Shown piece after piece: positions 1 to 6,001 of a stretch of 12,017 nucleotides of DNA. Where the stretch lies: the NCBI GenBank assembly GCA_027451785.1, contig DAIDIS010000176.1, positions 1 through 12,017 of the forward strand, in the 5' to 3' direction. The notes under the pieces are model-generated. The model saw only the letters and a program-made list of their open reading frames with translations, was not told the origin of the DNA and made no database searches. Position numbers and translations under genes: made by a program. Each line of letters starts with the position of its first letter. The first letter of the stretch is position 1. Origin of the DNA: Acidimicrobiales bacterium (lineage in GTDB: Bacteria > Actinomycetota > Acidimicrobiia > Acidimicrobiales > JAKAVM01).

Positions 1-560
1 GATTGTCCCGCAGGAGAAGGTTGCTGAGCTGCCGAGGTGCCCGAAGCCAGGTAGATTTGCAGCAAATTCTGGAACACCGTCACATACTGTTCTTGAGCCG
101 TCATCGCGTAACTCATGCTTGCGAACACCGCAGGCATTTCAGAAGAAAGGTCTGCAGGGACCGGAAGAACCCCCAAGTCCCTTACAACCTGATTCTGCAT
201 CGCCACCAACGAGTCATACTCGTCCATGTACTGATGGAGAAGCTGATTTACGAGCGTTATCGGCTGGCTCGTCTGGTTGTTCGTCGCTTGGCTCAGTGCA
301 GTACGGAAACTCTGGTCGGAGTTGGCAAGCGCAACCGACAGCTGGTCACAGACACCATTCGAACTGGTCACGTAGTCAGAGTCCGACGGAGAGGAGGCTG
401 ACGAGCCGGATGTACCGGTGGGCGTGGCGCCTTGGTCTGCCACTTGGTGAAGTTTGGGTGAGATTCTCTGGCTCTGGCTACCGCCCAGAGCAAACCAAGC
501 GATCACGAACACGGACACGAGAATGGCACCAGTGACACCGGATCTTCTCAGTGTCTTCAT
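1..560 (-). CDS. Membrane-anchored extracellular protein of unknown function (partial, 3' end beyond window)
   Basis: Reading the minus strand from the ATG at 560-558 gives 186 codons without a stop, running off the window edge at position 1. The start is supported by a Shine-Dalgarno sequence, GAGAGGAAG (568-576), seven bases upstream. The product begins MKTLRRSGVTGAILVSVFVI. It has a basic N-terminus, one hydrophobic segment at about residues 10-26, and a Ser/Thr/Gly/Pro-rich linker at about 43-66. After that comes a Gln-rich, probably helical region with one cysteine (Cys71). This layout suggests a single-pass protein with its C-terminal part outside the cell. There is no lipobox. I do not recognise a family. 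The open frame, the hydrophobic start and the good ribosome binding site make it a far better gene than the Arg/His-rich frames on the opposite strand. Confidence 0.8.
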   Translation of the reverse strand, partial: MKTLRRSGVTGAILVSVFVIAWFALGGSQSQRISPKLHQVADQGATPTGTSGSSASSPSDSDYVTSSNGVCDQLSVALANSDQSFRTALSQATNNQTSQPITLVNQLLHQYMDEYDSLVAMQNQVVRDLGVLPVPADLSSEMPAVFASMSYAMTAQEQYVTVFQNLLQIYLASGTSAAQQPSPAGQ

Positions 561-596
561 TCAGGTACTTCCTCTCGGTCTGCGCTCACCTAGTCA

Positions 597-625
597 AGTC
601 TCGGAGGGAGAGATGGCAAAGTCAA
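597..625 (-). promoter_or_regulatory. Candidate promoter for the minus-strand membrane protein
   Basis: On the minus strand a TTGACT box (620-625) matches five of six -35 consensus bases. It is followed after 17 bases by GAGACT (597-602), a weak -10 match. This would start transcription about 30 bases before the ATG at 560. The heptamer AGTCAAG (plus strand) occurs twice, at 592-598 and 620-626, so a regulator site is also possible. The evidence is pattern matching only. Confidence 0.25.
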
Positions 626-657
626 GCATCCTCGACGAATACCGGCTGCGTATCCTA

Positions 658-696
658 AGGCTCAGCCCCAGGTGAACGTCACCGGGAGCTGAGCCT
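658..696 (-). terminator. Long inverted repeat downstream of tRNA-Cys, probable terminator
   Basis: The arms GGCTCAGC (659-666) and GCTGAGCC (688-695) pair perfectly, extended by A658-T696. A second inner stem, GGTGA (671-675) with TCACC (679-683), closes a three-base loop. Two more C-G pairs lie between the stems, flanked by mismatches. The result is a nearly continuous hairpin of about 16 pairs. It begins six bases past the 3' end of the tRNA gene on the minus strand, which suits a tRNA terminator or 3' processing barrier. No run of T follows it on either strand, so a classical intrinsic terminator is not fully supported. It also sits upstream of the minus-strand gene at 1-560 and could separate the two transcripts. 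Confidence 0.55.
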
Positions 697-701
697 CAAA
701 G

Positions 702-773
702 AGGCGGCGATCGGAATCGAACCGATGTACAGGGCTTTGCAGGCCCTTGCCTAAGCCACTCGGCCACGCCGCC
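702..773 (-). tRNA. tRNA-Cys (GCA anticodon)
   Basis: The minus strand folds into a complete cloverleaf of 72 bases. The acceptor stem pairs GGCGGCG (767-773) with CGCCGCC (703-709). The anticodon stem AGGGC/GCCCT encloses the loop CTGCAAA, with anticodon GCA. The T arm is ATCGG-TTCGATT-CCGAT. The base after the acceptor stem (position 702) is U in the RNA, the U73 discriminator expected for cysteine tRNAs. The 3' CCA is not encoded, so it must be added enzymatically. A TACAAT box lies just upstream and a strong hairpin just downstream, so the gene is probably transcribed alone. Confidence 0.96.
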
Positions 774-784
774 AAGCGCCATGA

Positions 785-790
785 ATTGTA
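785..790 (-). promoter_or_regulatory. -10 box of the tRNA-Cys promoter
   Basis: TACAAT on the minus strand (plus-strand ATTGTA) matches five of six bases of the -10 consensus. It lies 11 bases before the mature 5' end of the tRNA, as expected for a short tRNA leader. No convincing -35 element is seen 16-18 bases further upstream. Confidence 0.5.
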
Positions 791-896
791 GCGGATGCGG
801 GTAGGAACAGGGGAAGGAGGAAATAAGCGGCTATCCGATGGAGGTGACCGGTTGGTGAGCGAAACATTCGAAGATAGCAAAAAGGCGCCGAGGTAA

Positions 897-903
897 AAGG
901 AGG
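897..903 (+). promoter_or_regulatory. Strong Shine-Dalgarno sequence that fixes a TTG start
   Basis: AAGGAGG, within AAAAGGAGGC, is complementary to the anti-Shine-Dalgarno core. It sits six bases before TTG 910. No ATG in this frame gives a full-length family product, so this site decides the start of the DUF2630 gene. Confidence 0.75.
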
Positions 904-909
904 CAAGAG

Positions 910-1152
910 TTGGAAGATGTCACAATTTTTGAGAGAATCGACCGCCTGGCGGATGAGGAGCACCGGCTCGAACGAGCGCACGCCGGTACCGGCCTCAATC
1001 TTGAGGACACGGAAAGGCTCTTTCAGGTTGAGACCACCCTCGACCAGTGCTGGGACCTACTCCGGCAAAGATGGGCACGCAGGAACGCCGGAAAGGACCC
1101 GGACCAGGCTGCCATTAGGCCGGTAAGCGTTGTAGAGGGTTACCAGCAATGA
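910..1152 (+). CDS. DUF2630 family protein
   Basis: This 80-residue protein matches the DUF2630 pattern as I recall it. It has an N-terminal IxxRIDxLxxEEHRL stretch (residues 6-20), a central segment ending in LDQCWDLLRQRWARR (44-58), and a C-terminal DPDQAAIRPVSVVEGYQQ (63-80). The family is small, cytosolic, mainly actinobacterial and of unknown function. The helical, charged sequence suggests a short coiled coil or helical hairpin. The start is TTG at 910, chosen because a strong Shine-Dalgarno AAGGAGG (897-903) lies six bases upstream and because the family begins at this point. Length is complete for the family. A weak promoter candidate is TTGGTG (852-857) and TAGCAA (875-880) with 17 bases between. 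The next gene starts 16 bases downstream, so the two may be co-transcribed. Confidence 0.9.
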   Translation: MEDVTIFERIDRLADEEHRLERAHAGTGLNLEDTERLFQVETTLDQCWDLLRQRWARRNAGKDPDQAAIRPVSVVEGYQQ

Positions 1153-1168
1153 GCTAACCGGGTATCGA

Positions 1169-1819
1169 ATGCGCGATCCTGTTGTTGGGATGAATCGCAA
1201 GACTTGGATTAAGACCGGCTTGATCGTCGCCGGATCATTGGCGGTGGCAGCACAAGTCTTCGTCATATTGGTGCAGGGCCGAGGACGCGCTGATTCGCTC
1301 TCAAATCAGACTCCAAATGGCGGGAAAACCGAGTTGACCGGCAAGCCCCTATTGCCTTTGTACTCTCACCTCAGGATCGGAAACCTGCCGCCGGTCAATG
1401 TCCTCAATGCGATCCGGGTACCTGCGGATTCGAAGTCCGCGGCCTCAATCATCCAAGACTCTAGTTCGGGCACATTCGACAGGACATTGGACCTTTCCGC
1501 AACACAGTCGCCAAGTTCCCTCAACTCATTCTTCGAGTCCGAGCTTCGATCGAAAGGCTGGCTCTACCTAGGGTCCTTCCGACAAACCTCGGGAAGCACC
1601 GGGGCTGGAGCAGCAAACTTGTCAGGCTCAAGCCAAATCCTCGCAAAAAGGGCTGGAAGCGATGGCAACTACTGGGAGGTCGGCGTCTCCATCATCGGCG
1701 GCGCTCCATCCTCGAAGCCGGTAGCCTCTACCTCCCTCCCGATAGGTAACAAGGCGACCGCGTCCAGTAAAGTTACAAAGTTCCAAATAAGAATATTCCA
1801 AGTCGTCGACGAAGAGTGA
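1169..1819 (+). CDS. Single-pass membrane protein of unknown function
   Basis: This is a 216-residue protein if the ATG at 1169 is used. An in-frame ATG at 1190 (residue 8) is a plausible alternative, and neither has a clear ribosome binding site. Residues 9-15 are basic (NRKTWIK), followed by a hydrophobic segment at about 16-36 that should be a membrane anchor or uncleaved signal. The rest is probably extracellular. Residues 62-110 hold proline- and serine-rich stretches leading to FDRTLDLSATQSPSSL (103-118). Then comes FFESELRSKGWLYLGSF (121-137), and residues 145-157 and 175-203 are low in complexity. The FDR...FF...GW arrangement resembles small secreted actinobacterial proteins I have seen only as hypothetical, so no function is assigned. 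It lies 16 bases after the DUF2630 gene and 183 before the transporter operon. Confidence 0.75.
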   Translation: MRDPVVGMNRKTWIKTGLIVAGSLAVAAQVFVILVQGRGRADSLSNQTPNGGKTELTGKPLLPLYSHLRIGNLPPVNVLNAIRVPADSKSAASIIQDSSSGTFDRTLDLSATQSPSSLNSFFESELRSKGWLYLGSFRQTSGSTGAGAANLSGSSQILAKRAGSDGNYWEVGVSIIGGAPSSKPVASTSLPIGNKATASSKVTKFQIRIFQVVDEE

Positions 1820-1900
1820 CGTTTTGCCCGGGGGTTGGCCACGTAGCGAAGTAACAGTTGAATTATTTGGTCAGGCTCCAGCGAATGGGGCCGCTACCCG

Positions 1901-1929
1901 TTTACGACCTCGCGATTAGCTAATACTGT
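1901..1929 (+). promoter_or_regulatory. Candidate promoter of the Liv-type transporter operon
   Basis: TTTACG (1901-1906) and TACTGT (1924-1929) are separated by 17 bases and lie about 75 bases before the proposed start at 2003. Each box is an imperfect match to consensus (four and three of six bases). The position in the only sizeable gap before the operon is the main support. I see no clear hairpin after the preceding gene, so read-through from 1819 is possible. Confidence 0.25.
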
Positions 1930-1987
1930 TCAACAATCGCCGAGGAATCCAAGGCAGATCTGATCCCAAGCATTGTGGGGGAAAGTT

Positions 1988-1995
1988 GAAGGTGG
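1988..1995 (+). promoter_or_regulatory. Ribosome binding site favouring TTG 2003 as permease start
   Basis: GAAGGTGG lies seven bases before TTG 2003. The other in-frame candidate, TTG 1973, has only ATCCCAAGCA before it and no purine-rich element. This site therefore favours the shorter 748-residue permease. Confidence 0.55.
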
Positions 1996-2002
1996 GCATA
2001 CA

Positions 2003-4249
2003 TTGACTCCGGTAGGAGCTGAACAAGGCGAAGCCAGCACTTCCATCCTCGCCAGGCCCGGCGTTCGTTACGCGTCGACCGTCGCAGCGATAATCCTCGC
2101 ATTAGTAATCATCAGCGTTCCCATTATGGGAGTGCCGTGGTCTCAGCTCCTATACGGGGTGGTGGTGGGCTCAACGTACTCTCTTGAGGCTGTCGCGCTG
2201 ATCCTCATCTATAGGTCCAATCGGATCATCAACTTCGCGCTTGCCGAGATCGGTGCCTTCGGTGCCGTGATTTTCGAGAACCTGGACTTACACTCTCATG
2301 TGCCTTGGGGCCTAGCTCTCCCTATTGGTGTTGCTTCCGCAGGGATTCTGGGCTTCCTCCTGGAGACGTTTATCGGCAAACGCTTCGCAAACTCCAGTCG
2401 GCTTATCTACACGGTCGCAACTCTTGGAATGACCCAGTTGGTAGCCGCAGGAGAACTATATATAGTCAACGCGTTCTCTGGAAGCGGCGCCCAAGGCAGT
2501 ATAAGGACTCCCCTTTCGGCACTTCATCAGAGGATTGAGGGATTTAATTTTGACGGGAACTCGCTCGTTCTTGTCGCAATGGTTCCTCTTGTGATCCTGG
2601 CGCTCCATATGTTTTTGCATAGGACTCATGTTGGGATAGCGATGAGGGCGTCCGCAGAGAACGCTCCCAGGGCTTCCTTGCTGGGTGTCCCGGTCAGAAC
2701 CGTCTCTACGCTGTCGTGGGTCCTTGCGTCCGTAATCGGCGCCTTGGCGATCTGCCTTCGCTCACCCATCACGGGACTTGTCAGCGGGTCAAGCGCAGTC
2801 GGCCCCGAAGAATTGCTTGGGGCCTTGACCGTAGCAGTGATCGCACGGTTCTCGGACTTGAAGACTGCGGTGTGGGCCGGTTGGATCCTGGGTGCCGGAT
2901 TGACCGCTGCCACGTATACGTTTGCTGCTTCCGACCCGAATGCCATCGACCCGATGTTCGTGGCTGTACTGGTTCTGGTAATTCTCTTCCAGCGCAAGCA
3001 CGTGTCCCGGATAATCGGTAACTCGGACTCAAGTTGGAAGGCCTACGACGAAGTCCGGAGGCTACCGGCGAGGATCAGGAATCACCCGAAGGTGCGCATC
3101 CTCACTTTGGCCCTCGCGGCACTTGGGGCTCTCATATTCGTGGCCGCTCCGGCCCTCAACCGGACGATCGACTACAGGTCGTCCGACATCATCATTTACG
3201 GGATCGTCGCCATCTCTGTCGTCGTGGTGACCGGCTGGAGTGGGCAGATAAGCCTCGGGCAGCTGGGCTTCGCTGCAATCGGCGCAGGGGTAGCGGGGCG
3301 ACTCACAGCCGATGCAAAGATGGATTTCTTCCTTTCACTTGTTCTGTCGGGTCTGGCAGGAGCCGCAGTTTCTGTCGTGTTGGGTCTCGTCGCCGCCAGG
3401 CTGAAGGGATTCTATTTTGCAGTCGTTTCGCTTGGGTTTGCAGTTGCCGCAGCCGCCTACTTCTTGGATCCTTCCTATTTCCCCCTTTTGGCACCCAACA
3501 ACCAAGTAGGTCGGCCCAAGTTGTTTGGAAGCATTTCAACCCAAGGAGACTTGGCTTTTTATTACCTGTGCTTGGCACTGCTCGTAGTTCTGATCGCGGG
3601 CCTTAGCGCGCTAAGGCGAAGCAGGACAGGCCGCGCGCTGATCGCAATGAAGGACAATGACCGAGCAGCAAGGTCTTATGGAATCAGCCAAACCCGAAGC
3701 CTTTTGCTGGCCTTCGGCATAGCTGGATTTGTTGCCGCCATCGGCGGTGCCCTCTTCACCGCTCACGACCGGAACGTGTCCCTTGGGCTATTCCCCCCTG
3801 AGGCGAGTATTACCGTTTTCGCAATGGCAGTTGTAGGAGGTCTGGGTTCGCTGCCCGGAGCGGTGGCCGGAGCGGTTCTCTCCGAAGGTGCCACGCTCTT
3901 TCTAAAATCGGCCACACTGTCGGAAATGGCGAACGGCGTACTCTTGCTGGCCGTCCTCTTGTTTATGCCCGGCGGTCTCGCTGAGCTCTTCTACAAGGGC
4001 CGGGACTGGGTAATTCAACGGCTCGTTCCTGCCTCGGTCCTCGGAAACTTCTTCAACGTGAGAGGTGGTCAACCAAGCTTCGCAACCGGCGACCAACCGG
4101 CCGGATCCTCCATCACACCGGCCGCTGTGTCTCCAAGTGGCAACGGGTCATCAGTCGGCCCCATAACGACAAACGGCGACGGATTGGGATTCCAGTCACA
4201 GGCTCCAACAAATTTGGGCACGAGCGTATTGGAAGGGGAGGGAAACTGA
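2003..4249 (+). CDS. Branched-chain-type ABC transporter permease, LivH-LivM fusion
   Basis: This 748-residue inner membrane protein carries both permease subunits of a HAAT-type (Liv) importer. After a short N-terminus and one helix (about 22-44), the LivH half spans about 46-330. It has the typical GSTYSLEAVALILIYRSNRI stretch (56-75) and a coupling loop RASAENAPRASLLGV (215-229). A basic cytosolic linker (331-364) joins it to the LivM half (about 365-675). LivM marks are GWSGQISLGQLGFAAIGAG (411-429), the loop ALIAMKDNDRAARSYGI (545-561) and VVGGLGSLPGAVAGAVL (610-626). Residues 683-748 form a Ser/Gly/Pro/Thr-rich tail not found in standard LivM. The start could also be TTG 1973 (ten residues longer), but the ribosome binding site favours 2003. 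The stop overlaps the next gene's ATG by one base. The substrate is unknown; many Liv-type systems do not carry amino acids. Confidence 0.93.
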   Translation: MTPVGAEQGEASTSILARPGVRYASTVAAIILALVIISVPIMGVPWSQLLYGVVVGSTYSLEAVALILIYRSNRIINFALAEIGAFGAVIFENLDLHSHVPWGLALPIGVASAGILGFLLETFIGKRFANSSRLIYTVATLGMTQLVAAGELYIVNAFSGSGAQGSIRTPLSALHQRIEGFNFDGNSLVLVAMVPLVILALHMFLHRTHVGIAMRASAENAPRASLLGVPVRTVSTLSWVLASVIGALAICLRSPITGLVSGSSAVGPEELLGALTVAVIARFSDLKTAVWAGWILGAGLTAATYTFAASDPNAIDPMFVAVLVLVILFQRKHVSRIIGNSDSSWKAYDEVRRLPARIRNHPKVRILTLALAALGALIFVAAPALNRTIDYRSSDIIIYGIVAISVVVVTGWSGQISLGQLGFAAIGAGVAGRLTADAKMDFFLSLVLSGLAGAAVSVVLGLVAARLKGFYFAVVSLGFAVAAAAYFLDPSYFPLLAPNNQVGRPKLFGSISTQGDLAFYYLCLALLVVLIAGLSALRRSRTGRALIAMKDNDRAARSYGISQTRSLLLAFGIAGFVAAIGGALFTAHDRNVSLGLFPPEASITVFAMAVVGGLGSLPGAVAGAVLSEGATLFLKSATLSEMANGVLLLAVLLFMPGGLAELFYKGRDWVIQRLVPASVLGNFFNVRGGQPSFATGDQPAGSSITPAAVSPSGNGSSVGPITTNGDGLGFQSQAPTNLGTSVLEGEGN

Positions 4250-5979
4250 TGACGGCATTTTTGGAGTGCAATGATCTTCACGTTTCTTACGGTCAAGTCG
4301 AGGTGTTGTTCGGTGTCGACCTGGAAATTAGCCAAGGCGAGATGGTCGCCCTGCTTGGTGTGAACGGAGCAGGGAAGTCGACGGTCCTAAGGGCTATTTG
4401 CGGACTGATACAACCCACAAAGGGCTCGATCAAGCTGGGGCAGTACTCGGCCCTAGGACACGGCCCGGAAAGGATCGCCGAGGCAGGGGTCATGATGGTT
4501 CCCGGCGGTAGAGGCGTATTTCCGACTCTAACCGTTGGCGAGAACCTCCAAGTTGCCGGCTGGCTTTCCCGCAAGGATCCCTCGGAGTTCGCCAGGGAAA
4601 AAGCGCGCGTTCTTCAAATGTTTCCCGTTCTTGAGGACCGCATCGACCAGATAGCAGGCAACTTATCGGGTGGCGAGCAACAAATGCTTACGCTGAGCCA
4701 GGCATTCATCAACCGTCCGCAGATCTTGATGATCGACGAGCTATCGCTCGGGCTCGCTCCCGTCATCGTCGCTCAACTTATCGACGTAGTTAAAGCAATC
4801 AATGCCGCAGGCACGACCGTCATACTCGTCGAACAATCGATCAACCTTGCCCTCGACCTGTGTCAACGGGCCGTGTTCATGGAACGCGGTGAGGTCCGCT
4901 TTGACGGTCCATCCGCCGATCTCTTGAACCACCCTGAGCTCTTGAGAGCAGTCTTTTTGGAGGGGGTCGGCCCCAGCAGTGGCGAAAAGCCGGTCACCGT
5001 GCTCCCCACGACATCGGCAGTTGACATCGACAATCCCACAATCTCTGATCCCGAGATTCACCCGAACGCTACGAGAGCACGTGCGCCATTCCGGCTGGAC
5101 GGTGCGGACATTGCGCTCGAAACCAAGAATATTTCAGTGAGGTTCGGCGGAATCAAGGCAATAGACGACGTGAGTATCCAGCTCCACCAGGGTGAGGTGC
5201 TTGGCATCATTGGAGCCAACGGAGCGGGAAAGACAACCTTCTTTGACTTGATTTCCGGCTTTATAACGCCCGATACGGGACAGGTGATCCTTGACGGCTT
5301 GGACGTAACTCAGATGAACCCTGAGCAGCGCGCTGCTAGGCGACTGGGTAGGTCGTTTCAAGATGCCCTGCTCTTTCCCTCGTTGACTATCCGCGAGACG
5401 ATCGCAGTCTCGCTTGAGCGTCACATCGAGGTGCGCGACCCGATCTCAAGCTTGTTCTCGATTCCGATCGCTCGCCGCAGCGAAAAGGAGGTCTACCGCA
5501 AAGTCGACCAATTAATCGAGCTTATGGGCCTTGGGCCATTCGTTCACAAGTTCCTGTCAGAGTTGTCAACCGGCACGCGCAGACTCGTGGATATCGCATG
5601 TAGCCTCGCTCACGACCCGAAAGTCCTCATGCTTGACGAGCCGGCTGCCGGAGTCGCTCAAAAGGAAGTCGAAGCATTAGGTCCACTTCTTTTGCGCATT
5701 CGGGACGAAACCGGTGCAAGCCTTTTGATCGTTGAGCACGATATGCCACTGATCAAAGACGTGGCTGACAGGGTTGTCGTATTGGATGCGGGATCGCAAC
5801 TTGCAAGCGGTACGCCGGACGAAGTCATGTCTAACCCGGTAGTTATTGCGGCCTATTTGGGAGGAGACCCCACCGCAATCGCTCGCTCCGGCTCCGGTGA
5901 CCGCCTTGCACGAGTCGGCGCCCAAACTGCGCCCGGAATCCAACAAACCGGCGGCGGAGTTGCCGGCAAGCCGAACTAA
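4249..5979 (+). CDS. Branched-chain-type ABC transporter ATPase, LivF-LivG fusion
   Basis: This 576-residue cytosolic protein holds two ATP-binding domains, in the order LivF then LivG, that should power the LivH-LivM permease. LivF half (about 1-238): Walker A GVNGAGKST (37-45), signature LSGGEQQ (139-145), Walker B ILMIDE (159-164), and Gln196 at the H-loop position, as is usual for LivF. A linker of about 45 residues (240-285) is rich in Pro, Thr and Asp. LivG half (about 288-540): Walker A GANGAGKTT (322-330), signature LSTGTRR (439-445), Walker B VLMLDE (459-464), and H-loop His497. A short Gly-rich tail ends it. Two family motifs are altered in the LivF half: PGGR (85-88) where PEGR is usual, and DELS (163-166) where DEPS is usual. 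The ATG overlaps the permease stop (TGATG) with GGAGG seven bases upstream, implying translational coupling. Confidence 0.95.
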   Translation: MTAFLECNDLHVSYGQVEVLFGVDLEISQGEMVALLGVNGAGKSTVLRAICGLIQPTKGSIKLGQYSALGHGPERIAEAGVMMVPGGRGVFPTLTVGENLQVAGWLSRKDPSEFAREKARVLQMFPVLEDRIDQIAGNLSGGEQQMLTLSQAFINRPQILMIDELSLGLAPVIVAQLIDVVKAINAAGTTVILVEQSINLALDLCQRAVFMERGEVRFDGPSADLLNHPELLRAVFLEGVGPSSGEKPVTVLPTTSAVDIDNPTISDPEIHPNATRARAPFRLDGADIALETKNISVRFGGIKAIDDVSIQLHQGEVLGIIGANGAGKTTFFDLISGFITPDTGQVILDGLDVTQMNPEQRAARRLGRSFQDALLFPSLTIRETIAVSLERHIEVRDPISSLFSIPIARRSEKEVYRKVDQLIELMGLGPFVHKFLSELSTGTRRLVDIACSLAHDPKVLMLDEPAAGVAQKEVEALGPLLLRIRDETGASLLIVEHDMPLIKDVADRVVVLDAGSQLASGTPDEVMSNPVVIAAYLGGDPTAIARSGSGDRLARVGAQTAPGIQQTGGGVAGKPN

Positions 5980-6001
5980 CCACCTGGAGAAGCAAATTCG
6001 A

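Noticed and set aside
3..401. Plus-strand open frame of 132 codons
   Set aside because: It is rich in Arg and His with no recognisable domain and lies antisense to the better-supported minus-strand gene at 1-560. The 119-535 frame is rejected for the same reason.
662..880. Minus-strand frame of 72 codons
   Set aside because: It runs through the tRNA-Cys gene and its flanking hairpin, which explain the sequence.
1973..2002. TTG 1973 as the permease start
   Set aside because: It has no purine-rich sequence upstream, whereas TTG 2003 has GAAGGTGG at a good distance. It is kept only as an alternative.
2626..2997. Minus-strand frame within the permease
   Set aside because: It is antisense to the LivH half with clear family motifs and has no ribosome binding site or domain of its own.
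5846..6001. Longer N-terminus for the substrate-binding protein
   Set aside because: These 52 codons overlap the end of the ATPase gene in another frame and would place a polar Pro-rich stretch before the signal/anchor segment. ATG 6002 has a suitable ribosome binding site.
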